A stretch of 64,000 nt of DNA from Synaphobranchus kaupii (lineage: Eukaryota; Chordata; Actinopteri; Anguilliformes; Synaphobranchidae): positions 1,968,676-2,032,675 of the forward strand of contig JAINUF010000027.1 of assembly GCA_029718625.1 (NCBI GenBank), in the 5' to 3' direction. Position numbers and translations under genes: made by a program. Under the pieces are notes generated by a model. That model was not told the origin of the DNA. It saw only the letters and a program-made list of their open reading frames with translations, and did no database searches. Positions 1 through 11,237 of this stretch are shown here, in pieces (positions within the stretch are counted from its first letter, which is position 1; each line of letters starts with the position of its first letter).

Positions 1-886
1 CAATAATAAACAGACAGGAAAACACAGCAGCACCAGTGCCACAGCTCAGAACAGCACCAGCACCAGTGCCACAGCTCAGAACAGCACCAGCACCAGTGCC
101 ACAACTCAGGACAGCACCAGCAGAGGCACCAGCAGTGCCACAGCTCAGAACAGCACCAGCAGAGGCACCAGCAGTGCCACAGCTCAGAACAGCACCAGTG
201 CCACAGCTCATAACAGCACCAACAGAGGCACCAGCAGTGCCACAGCTCAGAACGGCACCAGCACCAGTGCCACAGCTCAGAACAGCACCAGCAGAGGCAC
301 CAGCAGTGCCACAGCTCAGAACGGCACCAGCACCAGTGCCACAGCTCAGAACAGCACCAGCAGAGGGACCAGCAGTGCCACAGCTCAGAACGGCACCAGC
401 ACCAGTGCCACAGCTCAGAACAGCACCAGCAGAGGGACCAGCAGTAGTGCCACAGCTCAGAACAGCACCAGCAGAGGCACCAGCAGTGCCACAGCTCAGA
501 ACAGCACCAGCAGAGGCACCAGCACCAGTGCCACAGCTCAGAACAGCACCAGCAGAGGCACCAGCAGTGCCACAGCTCAGAACGGCACCAGCACCAGTGC
601 CACAGCTCAGAACAGCACCAGCAGAGGCACCAGCAGTGCCACAGCTCAGAACAGCACCAGCACCAGTGCCACAGCTCAGAACAGCACCAGCAGAGGCACC
701 AGCAGTGCCACAGCTCAGAACAGCACCAGCAGAGGCACCAGCACCAGTGCCACAGCTCAGAACAGCACCAGCAGAGGCACCAGCAGTGCCACAGCTCAGA
801 ACAGCACCAGCACCTGTGCCACAGCTCAGAACAGCAGCAGCACCAGTGCCAGAGCTCAAAACAGCAGCATTACATTACATTACATT
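1..886. repeat. Left-edge partial unit (unit 0)
   Basis: Bases 1-35 are the last part of a core spacer and the minisatellite starts at 36. Its monomer order is the same as the array of unit 8, including the CACCAACAGAGG variant (A at 222), so this is the end of a 1,083-bp class unit cut by the window edge. Tail n=3. Confidence 0.95.
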
Positions 887-1118
887 CATTTAGCAGACGC
901 TTTTATCCAAAGCGACGTACAGTAAGTGCATACAGAGAAATCATCAAGATCACTACAGAACAGACAAAGCACATCCTTCCCATAATGTAGCAGCTATCCC
1001 TAGCAATGAACGTCGACTGTAGTTCACAGTAAGCTCTGGGCAAATCAGCAACACCACACTTCCATTCCAAATACTATTATAAACAATAATAAACAGACAG
1101 GAAAACACAGCAGCACCA
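887..1118. repeat. Core spacer, reference copy (spacer 1)
   Basis: This is the reference for the spacer found 62 times in the window, always 232 bp long. It opens with the fish-type motif CATTTAGCAGACGC (887 on). A perfect six-base inverted repeat, CGCTTT and AAAGCG, lies at 898-903 and 909-914 around a TATCC loop. A GTCGAC hexamer lies at 1012-1017. The right third is A/T-rich and contains AATAAA at 1088-1093. On the minus strand it stops every frame running out of the minisatellite (TAG complement at 953-955). I see no ATG frame longer than about 26 codons. It may be a fragment of a non-autonomous mobile element captured in the ancestral unit, but no terminal repeats or target-site duplications can be seen. 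Confidence 0.85.
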
Positions 1119-2165
1119 GTGCCACAGCTCAGAACAGCACCTTCACCAGTGCCACAACTCAGGACAGCACCAGCAGAGGCACCAGCAGTGCCACAGCTCA
1201 GAACAGCACCAGCAGAGGCACCAGCAGTGCCACAGCTCAGAACAGCACCAGTGCCACAGCTCAGAACAGCACCAGCAGAGGCACCAGCACCAGTGCCACA
1301 GCTCAGAACAGCACCAGCAGAGGCACCAGCAGTGCCACAGCTCAGAACAGCACCAGCAGAGGGACCAGCAGTGCCACAGCTCAGAACGGCACCAGCACCA
1401 GTGCCACAGCTCAGAACAGCACCAGCAGAGGGACTAGCAGTAGTGCCACAGCTCAGAACAGCACCAGCAGAGGCACCAGCAGTGCCACAGCTCAGAACAG
1501 CACCAGTGCCACAGCTCATAACAGCACCAGCAGAGGCACCAGCAGTGCCACAGCTCAGAACGGCACCAGCACCAGTGCCACAGCTCAGAACAGCACCAGC
1601 AGAGGCACCAGCAGTGCCACAGCTCAGAACACCACCAGCACCTGTGCCACAACTCAGGACAGCACCAGCAGAGGCACCAGCAGTGCCACAGCTCAGAACA
1701 GCACCAGCAGAGGCACCAGCAGTGCCACAGCTCAGAACAGCACCAGTGCCACAGCTCAGAACAGCACCAGCAGAGGCACCAGCAGTGCCACAGCTCAGAA
1801 CAGCACCAGCAGAGGGTCCAGCAGTGCCACAGCTCAGAACGGCACCAGCACCAGTGCCACAGCTCAGAACAGCACCAGCAGAGGGACTAGCAGTAGTGCC
1901 ACAGCTCAGAACAGCACCAGCAGAGGCACCAGCAGTGCCACAGCTCAGAACAGCACCAGCAGAGGCACCAGCAGTGCCACAGCTCAGAAAAGCACCAGCA
2001 GAGGCACCAGCACCAGTGCCACAGCTCAGAACAGCACCAGCAGAGGCACCAGCAGTGCCACAGCTCAGAACAGCACCAGCACCTGTGCCACAGCTCAGAA
2101 CAGCAGCAGCACCAGTGCCAGAGTTCAAAACAGCAGCATTACATTACATTACATTACATTACATT
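887..2165. repeat. Unit 1, 1,279-bp class
   Basis: Array order 30 39 39 24 42 39 39g 30 42v 39 24 39i 30 39 30p 39 39 24 39 39g 30 42v 39 39 42k 39 30 30 (28 monomers). The first monomer has CACCTTCACC, seen only here and in unit 9. The run 39g 30 42v 39 occurs twice, which suggests the unit is a fusion of two shorter arrays. Tail n=5. Confidence 0.93.
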
Positions 2166-2796
2166 CATTTAGCAGACGCTTTTATCCAAAGCGACGTACA
2201 GTAAGTGCATACAGAGAAATCATCAAGATCACTACAGAACAGACAAAGCACATCCTTCCCATAATGTAGCAGCTATCCCTAGCAATGAACGTCGACTGTA
2301 GTTCACAGTAAGCTCTGGGCAAATCAGCAACACCACACTTCCATTCCAAATACTATTATAAACAATAATAAACAGACAGGAAAACACAGCAGCACCAGAG
2401 CCACAGCTCAGAACAGCACCAGCACCAGTGCCACAGCTCAGAACAGCACCAGCACCAGTGCCACAACTCAGGACAGCACCAGCAGAGGCACCAGCAGTGC
2501 CACAGCTCAGAACAGCACCAGCAGAGGGTCCAGCAGTGCCACAGCTCAGAACGGCACCAGCACCAGTGCCACAGCTCAGAACAGCACCAGCAGAGGGACT
2601 AGCAGTAGTGCCACAGCTCAGAACAGCACCAGCAGAGGCACCAGCAGTGCCACAGCTCAGAACAGCACCAGCAGAGGCACCAGCAGTGCCACAGCTCAGA
2701 AAAGCACCAGCACCTGTGCCACAGCTCAGAACAGCAGCAGCACCAGTGCCAGAGCTCAAAACAGCAGCATTACATTACATTACATTACATTACATT
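2166..2796. repeat. Unit 2, 631-bp class
   Basis: Array order 30 30 39 39g 30 42v 39 39 30k 30 (10 monomers). The first monomer reads CCAGAGCC, with A at 2399 where unit 10 has T. Tail n=5. Confidence 0.93.
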
Positions 2797-3693
2797 CATT
2801 TAGCAGACGCTTTTATCCAAAGCGACGTACAGTAAGTGCATACAGAGAAATCATCAAGATCACTACAGAACAGACAAAGCACATCCTTCCCATAATGTAG
2901 CAGCTATCCCTAGCAATGAACGTCGACTGTAGTTCACAGTAAGCTCTGGGCAAATCAGCAACACCACACTTCCATTCCAAATACTATTATAAACAATAAT
3001 AAACAGACAGGAAAACACAGCAGCACCAGTGCCACAGCTCAGAACAGCACCAGCACCAGTGCCACAGCTCAGAACAGCACCAGCACCAGTGCCACAACTC
3101 AGGACAGCACCAGCAGAGGCACCAGCAGTGCCACAGCTCAGAACAGCACCAGCAGAGGCACCAGCAGTGCCACAGCTCAGAACAGCACCAGTGCCACAGC
3201 TCATAACAGCACCAGCAGAGGCACCAGCAGTGCCACAGCTCAGAACAGCACCAGCAGACGCACCAGCACCAGTGCCACAGCTCAGAACAGCACCAGCAGA
3301 GGCACCAGCAGTGCCACAGCTCAGAACAGCACCAGCAGAGGGACCAGCAGTGCCACAGCTCAGAACGGCACCAGCACCAGTGCCACAGCTCAGAACAGCA
3401 CCAGCAGAGGGACTAGCAGTAGTGCCACAGCTCAGAACAGCACCAGCAGAGGCACCAGCAGTGCCACAGCTCAGAACAGCACCAGTGCCACAGCTCATAA
3501 CAGCACCAGCAGAGGCACCAGCAGTGCCACAGCTCAGAACGGCACCAGCACCAGTGCCACAGCTCAGAACAGCACCAGCAGAGGCACCAGCAGTGCCACA
3601 GCTCAGAACACCACCAGCACCTGTGCCACAGCTCAGAACAGCAGCAGCACCAGTGCCAGAGCTCAAAACAGCAGCATTACATTACATTACATT
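2797..3693. repeat. Unit 3, 897-bp class
   Basis: Array order 30 30 39 39 24 39i 42 39 39g 30 42v 39 24 39i 30 39 30p 30 (18 monomers). The first 42-mer has AGACGC instead of AGAGGC, shared with units 11, 15, 18 and 26 but not 51 or 57. Tail n=3. Confidence 0.93.
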
Positions 3694-4456
3694 CATTTAG
3701 CAGACGCTTTTATCCAAAGCGACGTACAGTAAGTGCATACAGAGAAATCATCAAGATCACTACAGAACAGACAAAGCACATCCTTCCCATAATGTAGCAG
3801 CTATCCCTAGCAATGAACGTCGACTGTAGTTCACAGTAAGCTCTGGGCAAATCAGCAACACCACACTTCCATTCCAAATACTATTATAAACAATAATAAA
3901 CAGACAGGAAAACACAGCAGCACCAGTGCCACAGCTCAGAACAGCACCAGCACCAGTGCCACAGCTCAGGACAGCACCAGCAGAGGCACCAGCAGTGCCA
4001 CAGCTCAGAACAGCACCAGCAGAGGCACCAGCACCAGTGCCACAGCTCAGAACAGCACCAGCAGAGGCACCAGCAGTGCCACAGCTCAGAACAGCACCAG
4101 CAGAGGGACCAGCAGTGCCACAGCTCAGAACGGCACCAGCACCAGTGCCACAGCTCAGAACAGCACCAGCAGAGGGACTAGCAGTAGTGCCACAGCTCAG
4201 AACAGCACCAGCAGAGGCACCAGCAGTGCCACAGCTCAGAACAGCACCAGCAGAGGCACCAGCAGTGCCACAGCTCAGAAAAGCACCAGCAGAGGCACCA
4301 GCACCAGTGCCACAGCTCAGAACAGCACCAGCAGAGGCACCAGCAGTGCCACAGCTCAGAACAGCACCAGCACCTGTGCCACAGCTCAGAACAGCAGCAG
4401 CACCAGTGCCAGAGCTCAAAACAGCAGCATTACATTACATTACATTACATTACATT
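3694..4456. repeat. Unit 4, 763-bp class
   Basis: Array order 30 39 42 39 39g 30 42v 39 39 42k 39 30 30 (13 monomers). This is the most widely recurring class in the window (units 4, 12, 16, 19, 27, 37, 42, 47, 58, and 52 with a shorter tail). Tail n=5. Confidence 0.93.
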
Positions 4457-5458
4457 CATTTAGCAGACGCTTTTATCCAAAGCGACGTACAGTAAGTGCA
4501 TACAGAGAAATCATCAAGATCACTACAGAACAGACAAAGCACATCCTTCCCATAATGTAGCAGCTATCCCTAGCAATGAACGTCGACTGTAGTTCACAGT
4601 AAGCTCTGGGCAAATCAGCAACACCACACTTCCATTCCAAATACTATTATAAACAATAATAAACAGACAGGAAAACACAGCAGCACCAGTGCCACAGCTC
4701 AGAACAGCACCAGCACCAGTGCCACAGCTCAGAACAGCACCAGCACCAGTGCCACAACTCAGGACAGCACCAGCAGAGGCACCAGCAGTGCCACAGCTCA
4801 GAACAGCACCAGCAGAGGCACCAGCAGTGCCACAGCTCAGAACAGCACCAGTGCCACAGCTCATAACAGCACCAGCAGAGGCACCAGCAGTGCCACAGCT
4901 CAGAACGGCACCAGCACCAGTGCCACAGCTCAGAACAGCACCAGCAGAGGCACCAGCAGTGCCACAGCTCAGAACGGCACCAGCACCAGTGCCACAGCTC
5001 AGAACAGCACCAGCAGAGGGACCAGCAGTTGTGCCACAGCTCAGAACAGCACCAGCAGAGGCACCAGCAGTGCCACAGCTCAGAACAGCACCAGCAGAGG
5101 CACCAGCACCAGTGCCACAGCTCAGAACAGCACCAGCAGAGGCACCAGCAGTGCCACAGCTCAGAACGGCACCAGCACCAGTGCCACAGCTCAGAACAGC
5201 ACCAGCAGAGGCACCAGCAGTGCCACAGCTCAGAACAGCACCAGCACCAGTGCCACAGCTCAGAACAGCACCAGCAGTGCCACAGCTCAGAACAGCACCA
5301 GCAGAGGCACCAGCACCAGTGCCACAGCTCAGAACAGCACCAGCAGAGGCACCAGCAGTGCCACAGCTCAGAACAGCACCAGCACCTGTGCCACAGCTCA
5401 GAACAGCAGCAGCACCAGTGCCAGAGCTCAAAACAGCAGCATTACATTACATTACATT
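4457..5458. repeat. Unit 5, 1,002-bp class
   Basis: Array order 30 30 39 39 24 39i 30 39 30 42v 39 42 39 30 39 30 27 42 39 30 30 (21 monomers). Two class marks: T at 5030 (AGCAGTTGTG for AGCAGTAGTG) and a 27-bp monomer at 5250-5276, a 39-mer lacking 12 bp. Tail n=3. Confidence 0.93.
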
Positions 5459-6122
5459 CATTTAGCAGACGCTTTTATCCAAAGCGACGTACAGTAAGTG
5501 CATACAGAGAAATCATCAAGATCACTACAGAACAGACAAAGCACATCCTTCCCATAATGTAGCAGCTATCCCTAGCAATGAACGTCGACTGTAGTTCACA
5601 GTAAGCTCTGGGCAAATCAGCAACACCACACTTCCATTCCAAATACTATTATAAACAATAATAAACAGACAGGAAAACACAGCAGCACCAGTGCCACAGC
5701 TCAGAACAGCACCTGCACCAGTGCCACAACTCAGGACAGCACCAGCAGAGGCACCAGCAGTGCCACAGCTCAGAACAGCACCAGCAGAGGCACCAGCAGT
5801 GCCACAGCTCAGAACAGCACCAGTGCCACAGCTCATAACAGCACCAGCAGAGGCACCAGCAGTGCCACAGCTCAGAACGGCACCAGCACCAGTGTCACAG
5901 CTCAGAACAGCACCAGCAGAGGCACCAGCAGTGCCACAGCTCAGAAAAGCACCAGCAGAGGCACCAGCACCAGTGCCACAGCTCAGAACAGCACCAGCAG
6001 AGGCACCAGCAGTGCCACAGCTCAGAACAGCACCAGCACCTGTGCCACAGCTCAGAACAGCAGCAGCACCAGTGCCAGAGCTCAAAACAGCAGCATTACA
6101 TTACATTACATTACATTACATT
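5459..6122. repeat. Unit 6, 664-bp unit
   Basis: Array order 30 39 39 24 39i 30 39 42k 39 30 30 (11 monomers). It carries CACCTGCACC in the first monomer and GTGTCACAG in the seventh. The length is unique in the window. Tail n=5. Confidence 0.92.
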
Positions 6123-7038
6123 CATTTAGCAGACGCTTTTATCCAAAGCGACGTACAGTAAGTGCATACAGAGAAATCATCAAGATCACTACAGAACAGA
6201 CAAAGCACATCCTTCCCATAATGTAGCAGCTATCCCTAGCAATGAACGTCGAATGTAGTTCACAGTAAGCTCTGGGCAAATCAGCAACACCACACTTCCA
6301 TTCCAAATACTATTATAAACAATAATAAACAGACAGGAAAACACAGCAGCACCAGTGCCACAGCTCAGAACAGCACCAGCACCAGTGCCACAGCTCAGAA
6401 CAGCACCAGCACCAGTGCCACAACTCAGGACAGCACCAGCAGAGGCACCAGCAGTGCCACAGCTCAGAACGGCACCAGCAGCGGCACCAGCAGTGCCACA
6501 GCTCAGAACACCACCAGCACCTGTGCCACAGCTCAGAACAGCACCAGCAGAGGCACCAGCACCAGTGCCACAGCTCAGAACAGCACCAGCAGAGGCACCA
6601 GCAGTGCCACAGCTCAGAACACCACCAGCACCTGTGCCACAGCTCAGAACAGCACCAGCAGAGGCACCAGCAGTGCCACAGCTCAGAACGGCACCAGCAC
6701 CAGTGCCACAGCTCAGAACGGCACCAGCATAGGCACCAGCACCAGTGCCACAGCTCAGAACGGCACCAGCACCAGTGCCACAGCTCAGAACAGCACCAGC
6801 AGAGGCACCAGCAGTGCCACAGCTCAGAACAGCACCAGCAGCGGCACCAGTGCCACTGCAAACCACTTCCTGCAGTGCCCTGGGAGCCCCCTGAAAACCA
6901 CCTCCTGCAGTGCCCTGCAAGCCCCCTGTAAAACCACCTCCTGTCAGTGCCCTGGGAGCCCCCTGCACACCACCTCTCGTGCCCTGGGAGCCACAGCTCA
7001 GAACGGCGGCAGCAGCACCAGTGTCGGGGCTCAGAGAT

Positions 7039-7074
<36 letters not shown>

Positions 7075-7347
7075 CCACCACCACCACCACCACCACCACC
7101 ACCACCACCACCAGCAGTGCCACAGCTCAGAACAGCACCAGCAGAGGCACCAGCAGTGCCACAGCTCAGAAAAGCACCAGCAGAGGCACCAGCACCAGTG
7201 CCACAGCTCAGAACAGCACCAGCAGAGGCACCAGCAGTGCCACAGCTCAGAACAGCACCAGCACCTGTGCCACAGCTCAGAACAGCAGCAGCACCAGTGC
7301 CAGAGCTCAAAACAGCAGCATTACATTACATTACATTACATTACATT
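6123..7347. repeat. Unit 7, cassette unit, 1,225 bp
   Basis: Array order before the cassette starts 30 30 39 39 30p 42 39 30p 39 30 and then a 42-mer with AGCATAGGC, whose TAG (6730-6732) stops the PQLRT frame. Cassette at 6850-7111, then 39 42k 39 30 30. The spacer has A at 6253, which breaks GTCGAC. Shorter than the other cassette units because the first part of the array differs. Tail n=5. Confidence 0.92.
6850..7111. repeat. Triplet cassette 1 in unit 7: (CAG)11(CAC)13
   Basis: A non-minisatellite insert. It starts with 3.5 degenerate copies of a 35-bp repeat built on CAGTGCCCTGGGAGCCCCCT (copies near 6873, 6908, 6945 and 6979). A degenerate monomer then leads to (CAG)11 at 7040-7072 and (CAC)13 at 7073-7111. 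Unlike the other five cassettes, the upstream monomer here keeps the usual GTGCCACAG where they have GTGACACAG, so this copy looks ancestral for that site. Confidence 0.93.
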
Positions 7348-8430
7348 CATTTAGCAGACGCTTTTATCCAAAGCGACGTACAGTAAGTGCATACAGAGAA
7401 ATCATCAAGATCACTACAGAACAGACAAAGCACATCCTTCCCATAATGTAGCAGCTATCCCTAGCAATGAACGTCGACTGTAGTTCACAGTAAGCTCTGG
7501 GCAAATCAGCAACACCACACTTCCATTCCAAATACTATTATAAACAATAATAAACAGACAGGAAAACACAGCAGCACCAGTGCCACAGCTCAGAACAGCA
7601 CCAGCACCAGTGCCACAGCTCAGAACAGCACCAGCACCAGTGCCACAACTCAGGACAGCACCAGCAGAGGCACCAGCAGTGCCACAGCTCAGAACAGCAC
7701 CAGCAGAGGCACCAGCAGTGCCACAGCTCAGAACAGCACCAGTGCCACAGCTCATAACAGCACCAACAGAGGCACCAGCAGTGCCACAGCTCAGAACGGC
7801 ACCAGCACCAGTGCCACAGCTCAGAACAGCACCAGCAGAGGCACCAGCAGTGCCACAGCTCAGAACGGCACCAGCACCAGTGCCACAGCTCAGAACAGCA
7901 CCAGCAGAGGGACCAGCAGTGCCACAGCTCAGAACGGCACCAGCACCAGTGCCACAGCTCAGAACAGCACCAGCAGAGGGACCAGCAGTAGTGCCACAGC
8001 TCAGAACAGCACCAGCAGAGGCACCAGCAGTGCCACAGCTCAGAACAGCACCAGCAGAGGCACCAGCACCAGTGCCACAGCTCAGAACAGCACCAGCAGA
8101 GGCACCAGCAGTGCCACAGCTCAGAACGGCACCAGCACCAGTGCCACAGCTCAGAACAGCACCAGCAGAGGCACCAGCAGTGCCACAGCTCAGAACAGCA
8201 CCAGCACCAGTGCCACAGCTCAGAACAGCACCAGCAGAGGCACCAGCAGTGCCACAGCTCAGAACAGCACCAGCAGAGGCACCAGCACCAGTGCCACAGC
8301 TCAGAACAGCACCAGCAGAGGCACCAGCAGTGCCACAGCTCAGAACAGCACCAGCACCTGTGCCACAGCTCAGAACAGCAGCAGCACCAGTGCCAGAGCT
8401 CAAAACAGCAGCATTACATTACATTACATT
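7348..8430. repeat. Unit 8, 1,083-bp class
   Basis: Array order 30 30 39 39 24 39i 30 39 30 39g 30 42v 39 42 39 30 39 30 39 42 39 30 30 (23 monomers). It is the 1,014-bp class plus an extra 39g-30 pair. The 39i monomer has CACCAACAGAGG, a mark found in units that follow cassette units. Tail n=3. Confidence 0.93.
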
Positions 8431-9709
8431 CATTTAGCAGACGCTTTTATCCAAAGCGACGTACAGTAAGTGCATACAGAGAAATCATCAAGATCACTAC
8501 AGAACAGACAAAGCACATCCTTCCCATAATGTAGCAGCTATCCCTAGCAATGAACGTCGACTGTAGTTCACAGTAAGCTCTGGGCAAATCAGCAACACCA
8601 CACTTCCATTCCAAATACTATTATAAACAATAATAAACAGACAGGAAAACACAGCAGCACCAGTGCCACAGCTCAGAACAGCACCTTCACCAGTGCCACA
8701 ACTCAGGACAGCACCAGCAGAGGCACCAGCAGTGCCACAGCTCAGAACAGCACCAGCAGAGGCACCAGCAGTGCCACAGCTCAGAACAGCACCAGTGCCA
8801 CAGCTCAGAACAGCACCAGCAGAGGCACCAGCACCAGTGCCACAGCTCAGAACAGCACCAGCAGAGGCACCAGCAGTGCCACAGCTCAGAACAGCACCAG
8901 CAGAGGGACCAGCAGTGCCACAGCTCAGAACGGCACCAGCACCAGTGCCACAGCTCAGAACAGCACCAGCAGAGGGACTAGCAGTAGTGCCACAGCTCAG
9001 AACAGCACCAGCAGAGGCACCAGCAGTGCCACAGCTCAGAACAGCACCAGTGCCACAGCTCATAACAGCACCAGCAGAGGCACCAGCAGTGCCACAGCTC
9101 AGAACGGCACCAGCACCAGTGCCACAGCTCAGAACAGCACCAGCAGAGGCACCAGCAGTGCCACAGCTCAGAACACCACCAGCACCTGTGCCACAACTCA
9201 GGACAGCACCAGCAGAGGCACCAGCAGTGCCACAGCTCAGAACAGCACCAGCAGAGGCACCAGCAGTGCCACAGCTCAGAACAGCACCAGTGCCACAGCT
9301 CAGAACAGCACCAGCAGAGGCACCAGCAGTGCCACAGCTCAGAACAGCACCAGCAGAGGGTCCAGCAGTGCCACAGCTCAGAACGGCACCAGCACCAGTG
9401 CCACAGCTCAGAACAGCACCAGCAGAGGGACTAGCAGTAGTGCCACAGCTCAGAACAGCACCAGCAGAGGCACCAGCAGTGCCACAGCTCAGAACAGCAC
9501 CAGCAGAGGCACCAGCAGTGCCACAGCTCAGAAAAGCACCAGCAGAGGCACCAGCACCAGTGCCACAGCTCAGAACAGCACCAGCAGAGGCACCAGCAGT
9601 GCCACAGCTCAGAACAGCACCAGCACCTGTGCCACAGCTCAGAACAGCAGCAGCACCAGTGCCAGAGCTCAAAACAGCAGCATTACATTACATTACATTA
9701 CATTACATT
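8431..9709. repeat. Unit 9, 1,279-bp class
   Basis: Same 28-monomer order as unit 1, including CACCTTCACC in the first monomer. C at 9668 restores the usual GAGCTC in the terminal monomer, which unit 1 lacks. Tail n=5. Confidence 0.93.
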
Positions 9710-10340
9710 CATTTAGCAGACGCTTTTATCCAAAGCGACGTACAGTAAGTGCATACAGAGAAATCATCAAGATCACTACAGAACAGACAAAGCACATCCT
9801 TCCCATAATGTAGCAGCTATCCCTAGCAATGAACGTCGACTGTAGTTCACAGTAAGCTCTGGGCAAATCAGCAACACCACACTTCCATTCCAAATACTAT
9901 TATAAACAATAATAAACAGACAGGAAAACACAGCAGCACCAGTGCCACAGCTCAGAACAGCACCAGCACCAGTGCCACAGCTCAGAACAGCACCAGCACC
10001 AGTGCCACAACTCAGGACAGCACCAGCAGAGGCACCAGCAGTGCCACAGCTCAGAACAGCACCAGCAGAGGGTCCAGCAGTGCCACAGCTCAGAACGGCA
10101 CCAGCACCAGTGCCACAGCTCAGAACAGCACCAGCAGAGGGACTAGCAGTAGTGCCACAGCTCAGAACAGCACCAGCAGAGGCACCAGCAGTGCCACAGC
10201 TCAGAACAGCACCAGCAGAGGCACCAGCAGTGCCACAGCTCAGAAAAGCACCAGCACCTGTGCCACAGCTCAGAACAGCAGCAGCACCAGTGCCAGAGCT
10301 CAAAACAGCAGCATTACATTACATTACATTACATTACATT
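9710..10340. repeat. Unit 10, 631-bp class
   Basis: Same order as unit 2, with the usual CCAGTGCC in the first monomer. Tail n=5. Confidence 0.93.
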
Positions 10341-11237
10341 CATTTAGCAGACGCTTTTATCCAAAGCGACGTACAGTAAGTGCATACAGAGAAATCATCA
10401 AGATCACTACAGAACAGACAAAGCACATCCTTCCCATAATGTAGCAGCTATCCCTAGCAATGAACGTCGACTGTAGTTCACAGTAAGCTCTGGGCAAATC
10501 AGCAACACCACACTTCCATTCCAAATACTATTATAAACAATAATAAACAGACAGGAAAACACAGCAGCACCAGTGCCACAGCTCAGAACAGCACCAGCAC
10601 CAGTGCCACAGCTCAGAACAGCACCAGCACCAGTGCCACAACTCAGGACAGCACCAGCAGAGGCACCAGCAGTGCCACAGCTCAGAACAGCACCAGCAGA
10701 GGCACCAGCAGTGCCACAGCTCAGAACAGCACCAGTGCCACAGCTCATAACAGCACCAGCAGAGGCACCAGCAGTGCCACAGCTCAGAACAGCACCAGCA
10801 GACGCACCAGCACCAGTGCCACAGCTCAGAACAGCACCAGCAGAGGCACCAGCAGTGCCACAGCTCAGAACAGCACCAGCAGAGGGACCAGCAGTGCCAC
10901 AGCTCAGAACGGCACCAGCACCAGTGCCACAGCTCAGAACAGCACCAGCAGAGGGACTAGCAGTAGTGCCACAGCTCAGAACAGCACCAGCAGAGGCACC
11001 AGCAGTGCCACAGCTCAGAACAGCACCAGTGCCACAGCTCATAACAGCACCAGCAGAGGCACCAGCAGTGCCACAGCTCAGAACGGCACCAGCACCAGTG
11101 CCACAGCTCAGAACAGCACCAGCAGAGGCACCAGCAGTGCCACAGCTCAGAACACCACCAGCACCTGTGCCACAGCTCAGAACAGCAGCAGCACCAGTGC
11201 CAGAGCTCAAAACAGCAGCATTACATTACATTACATT
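10341..11237. repeat. Unit 11, 897-bp class
   Basis: Same order as unit 3, including the AGACGC mark. Tail n=3. Confidence 0.93.

Larger units (their letters stand above)
887..8430. repeat. 7,544-bp super-repeat, copy 1 (units 1-8)
   Basis: Unit lengths are 1279, 631, 897, 763, 1002, 664, 1225 and 1083. Positions 1-5458 recur at 7545-13002 at a constant offset of 7,544 with no net indel. Differences I noticed are T at 2124 against C at 9668, and A at 2399 against T at 9943. I did not compare every base. Confidence 0.93.

Noticed and set aside
869..886. Telomere-like repeat in the (ATTAC)n tail
   Set aside because: The vertebrate telomere repeat is TTAGGG. ATTAC in three to six copies is a short pentanucleotide microsatellite.
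36..893. Long + strand open frames encoding PQLRTAPAEAPA-type repeats, one per array
   Set aside because: They open at GTG (or TTG) right after each spacer, not at ATG, and close in the next spacer. The same region is open in other frames and on the other strand, as expected from stop-free monomers whose lengths are multiples of three. Six cassette units also have an in-frame TAG. No exon, promoter or splice structure supports them.
920..929. GTAAGT in each spacer as a 5' splice donor
   Set aside because: The preceding base is A instead of the usual G, and no matching acceptor with a pyrimidine tract follows on the + strand.
1076..1093. TATA-like ATTATAAAC and AATAAA in each spacer as promoter and poly(A) signals
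   Set aside because: Both are short motifs expected by chance in an A/T-rich stretch. There is no gene for them to serve and no supporting downstream element.
887..1118. tRNA-derived SINE with Pol III A and B boxes in the spacer
   Set aside because: I could not find a B-box-like GGTTCGA sequence or a recognisable A box. The fish-type motif alone does not show a SINE.
953..2128. Long minus strand open frames with LSCGTAGASAGAV repeats and a hydrophobic spacer-encoded end
   Set aside because: They open at TTG in the terminal monomer. ATG is available only where the CATAAC variant happens to fall. The hydrophobic tail is the reverse complement of the constant spacer and so appears in every unit. 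Best explained as a repeat artefact.
36..2204. Bacterial proline-rich surface or cell-wall repeat protein
   Set aside because: No signal peptide, anchor or ribosome-binding site. A stop-bearing, A/T-rich spacer with a fish-type motif interrupts the frame about once per kilobase, 62 times.
6947..7354. Glutamine/histidine tract frame over the cassette (polyQ-polyH)
   Set aside because: It starts at GTG, is one of several open frames through (CAG)n(CAC)n, and ends in the spacer. The tract lengths differ freely among copies.
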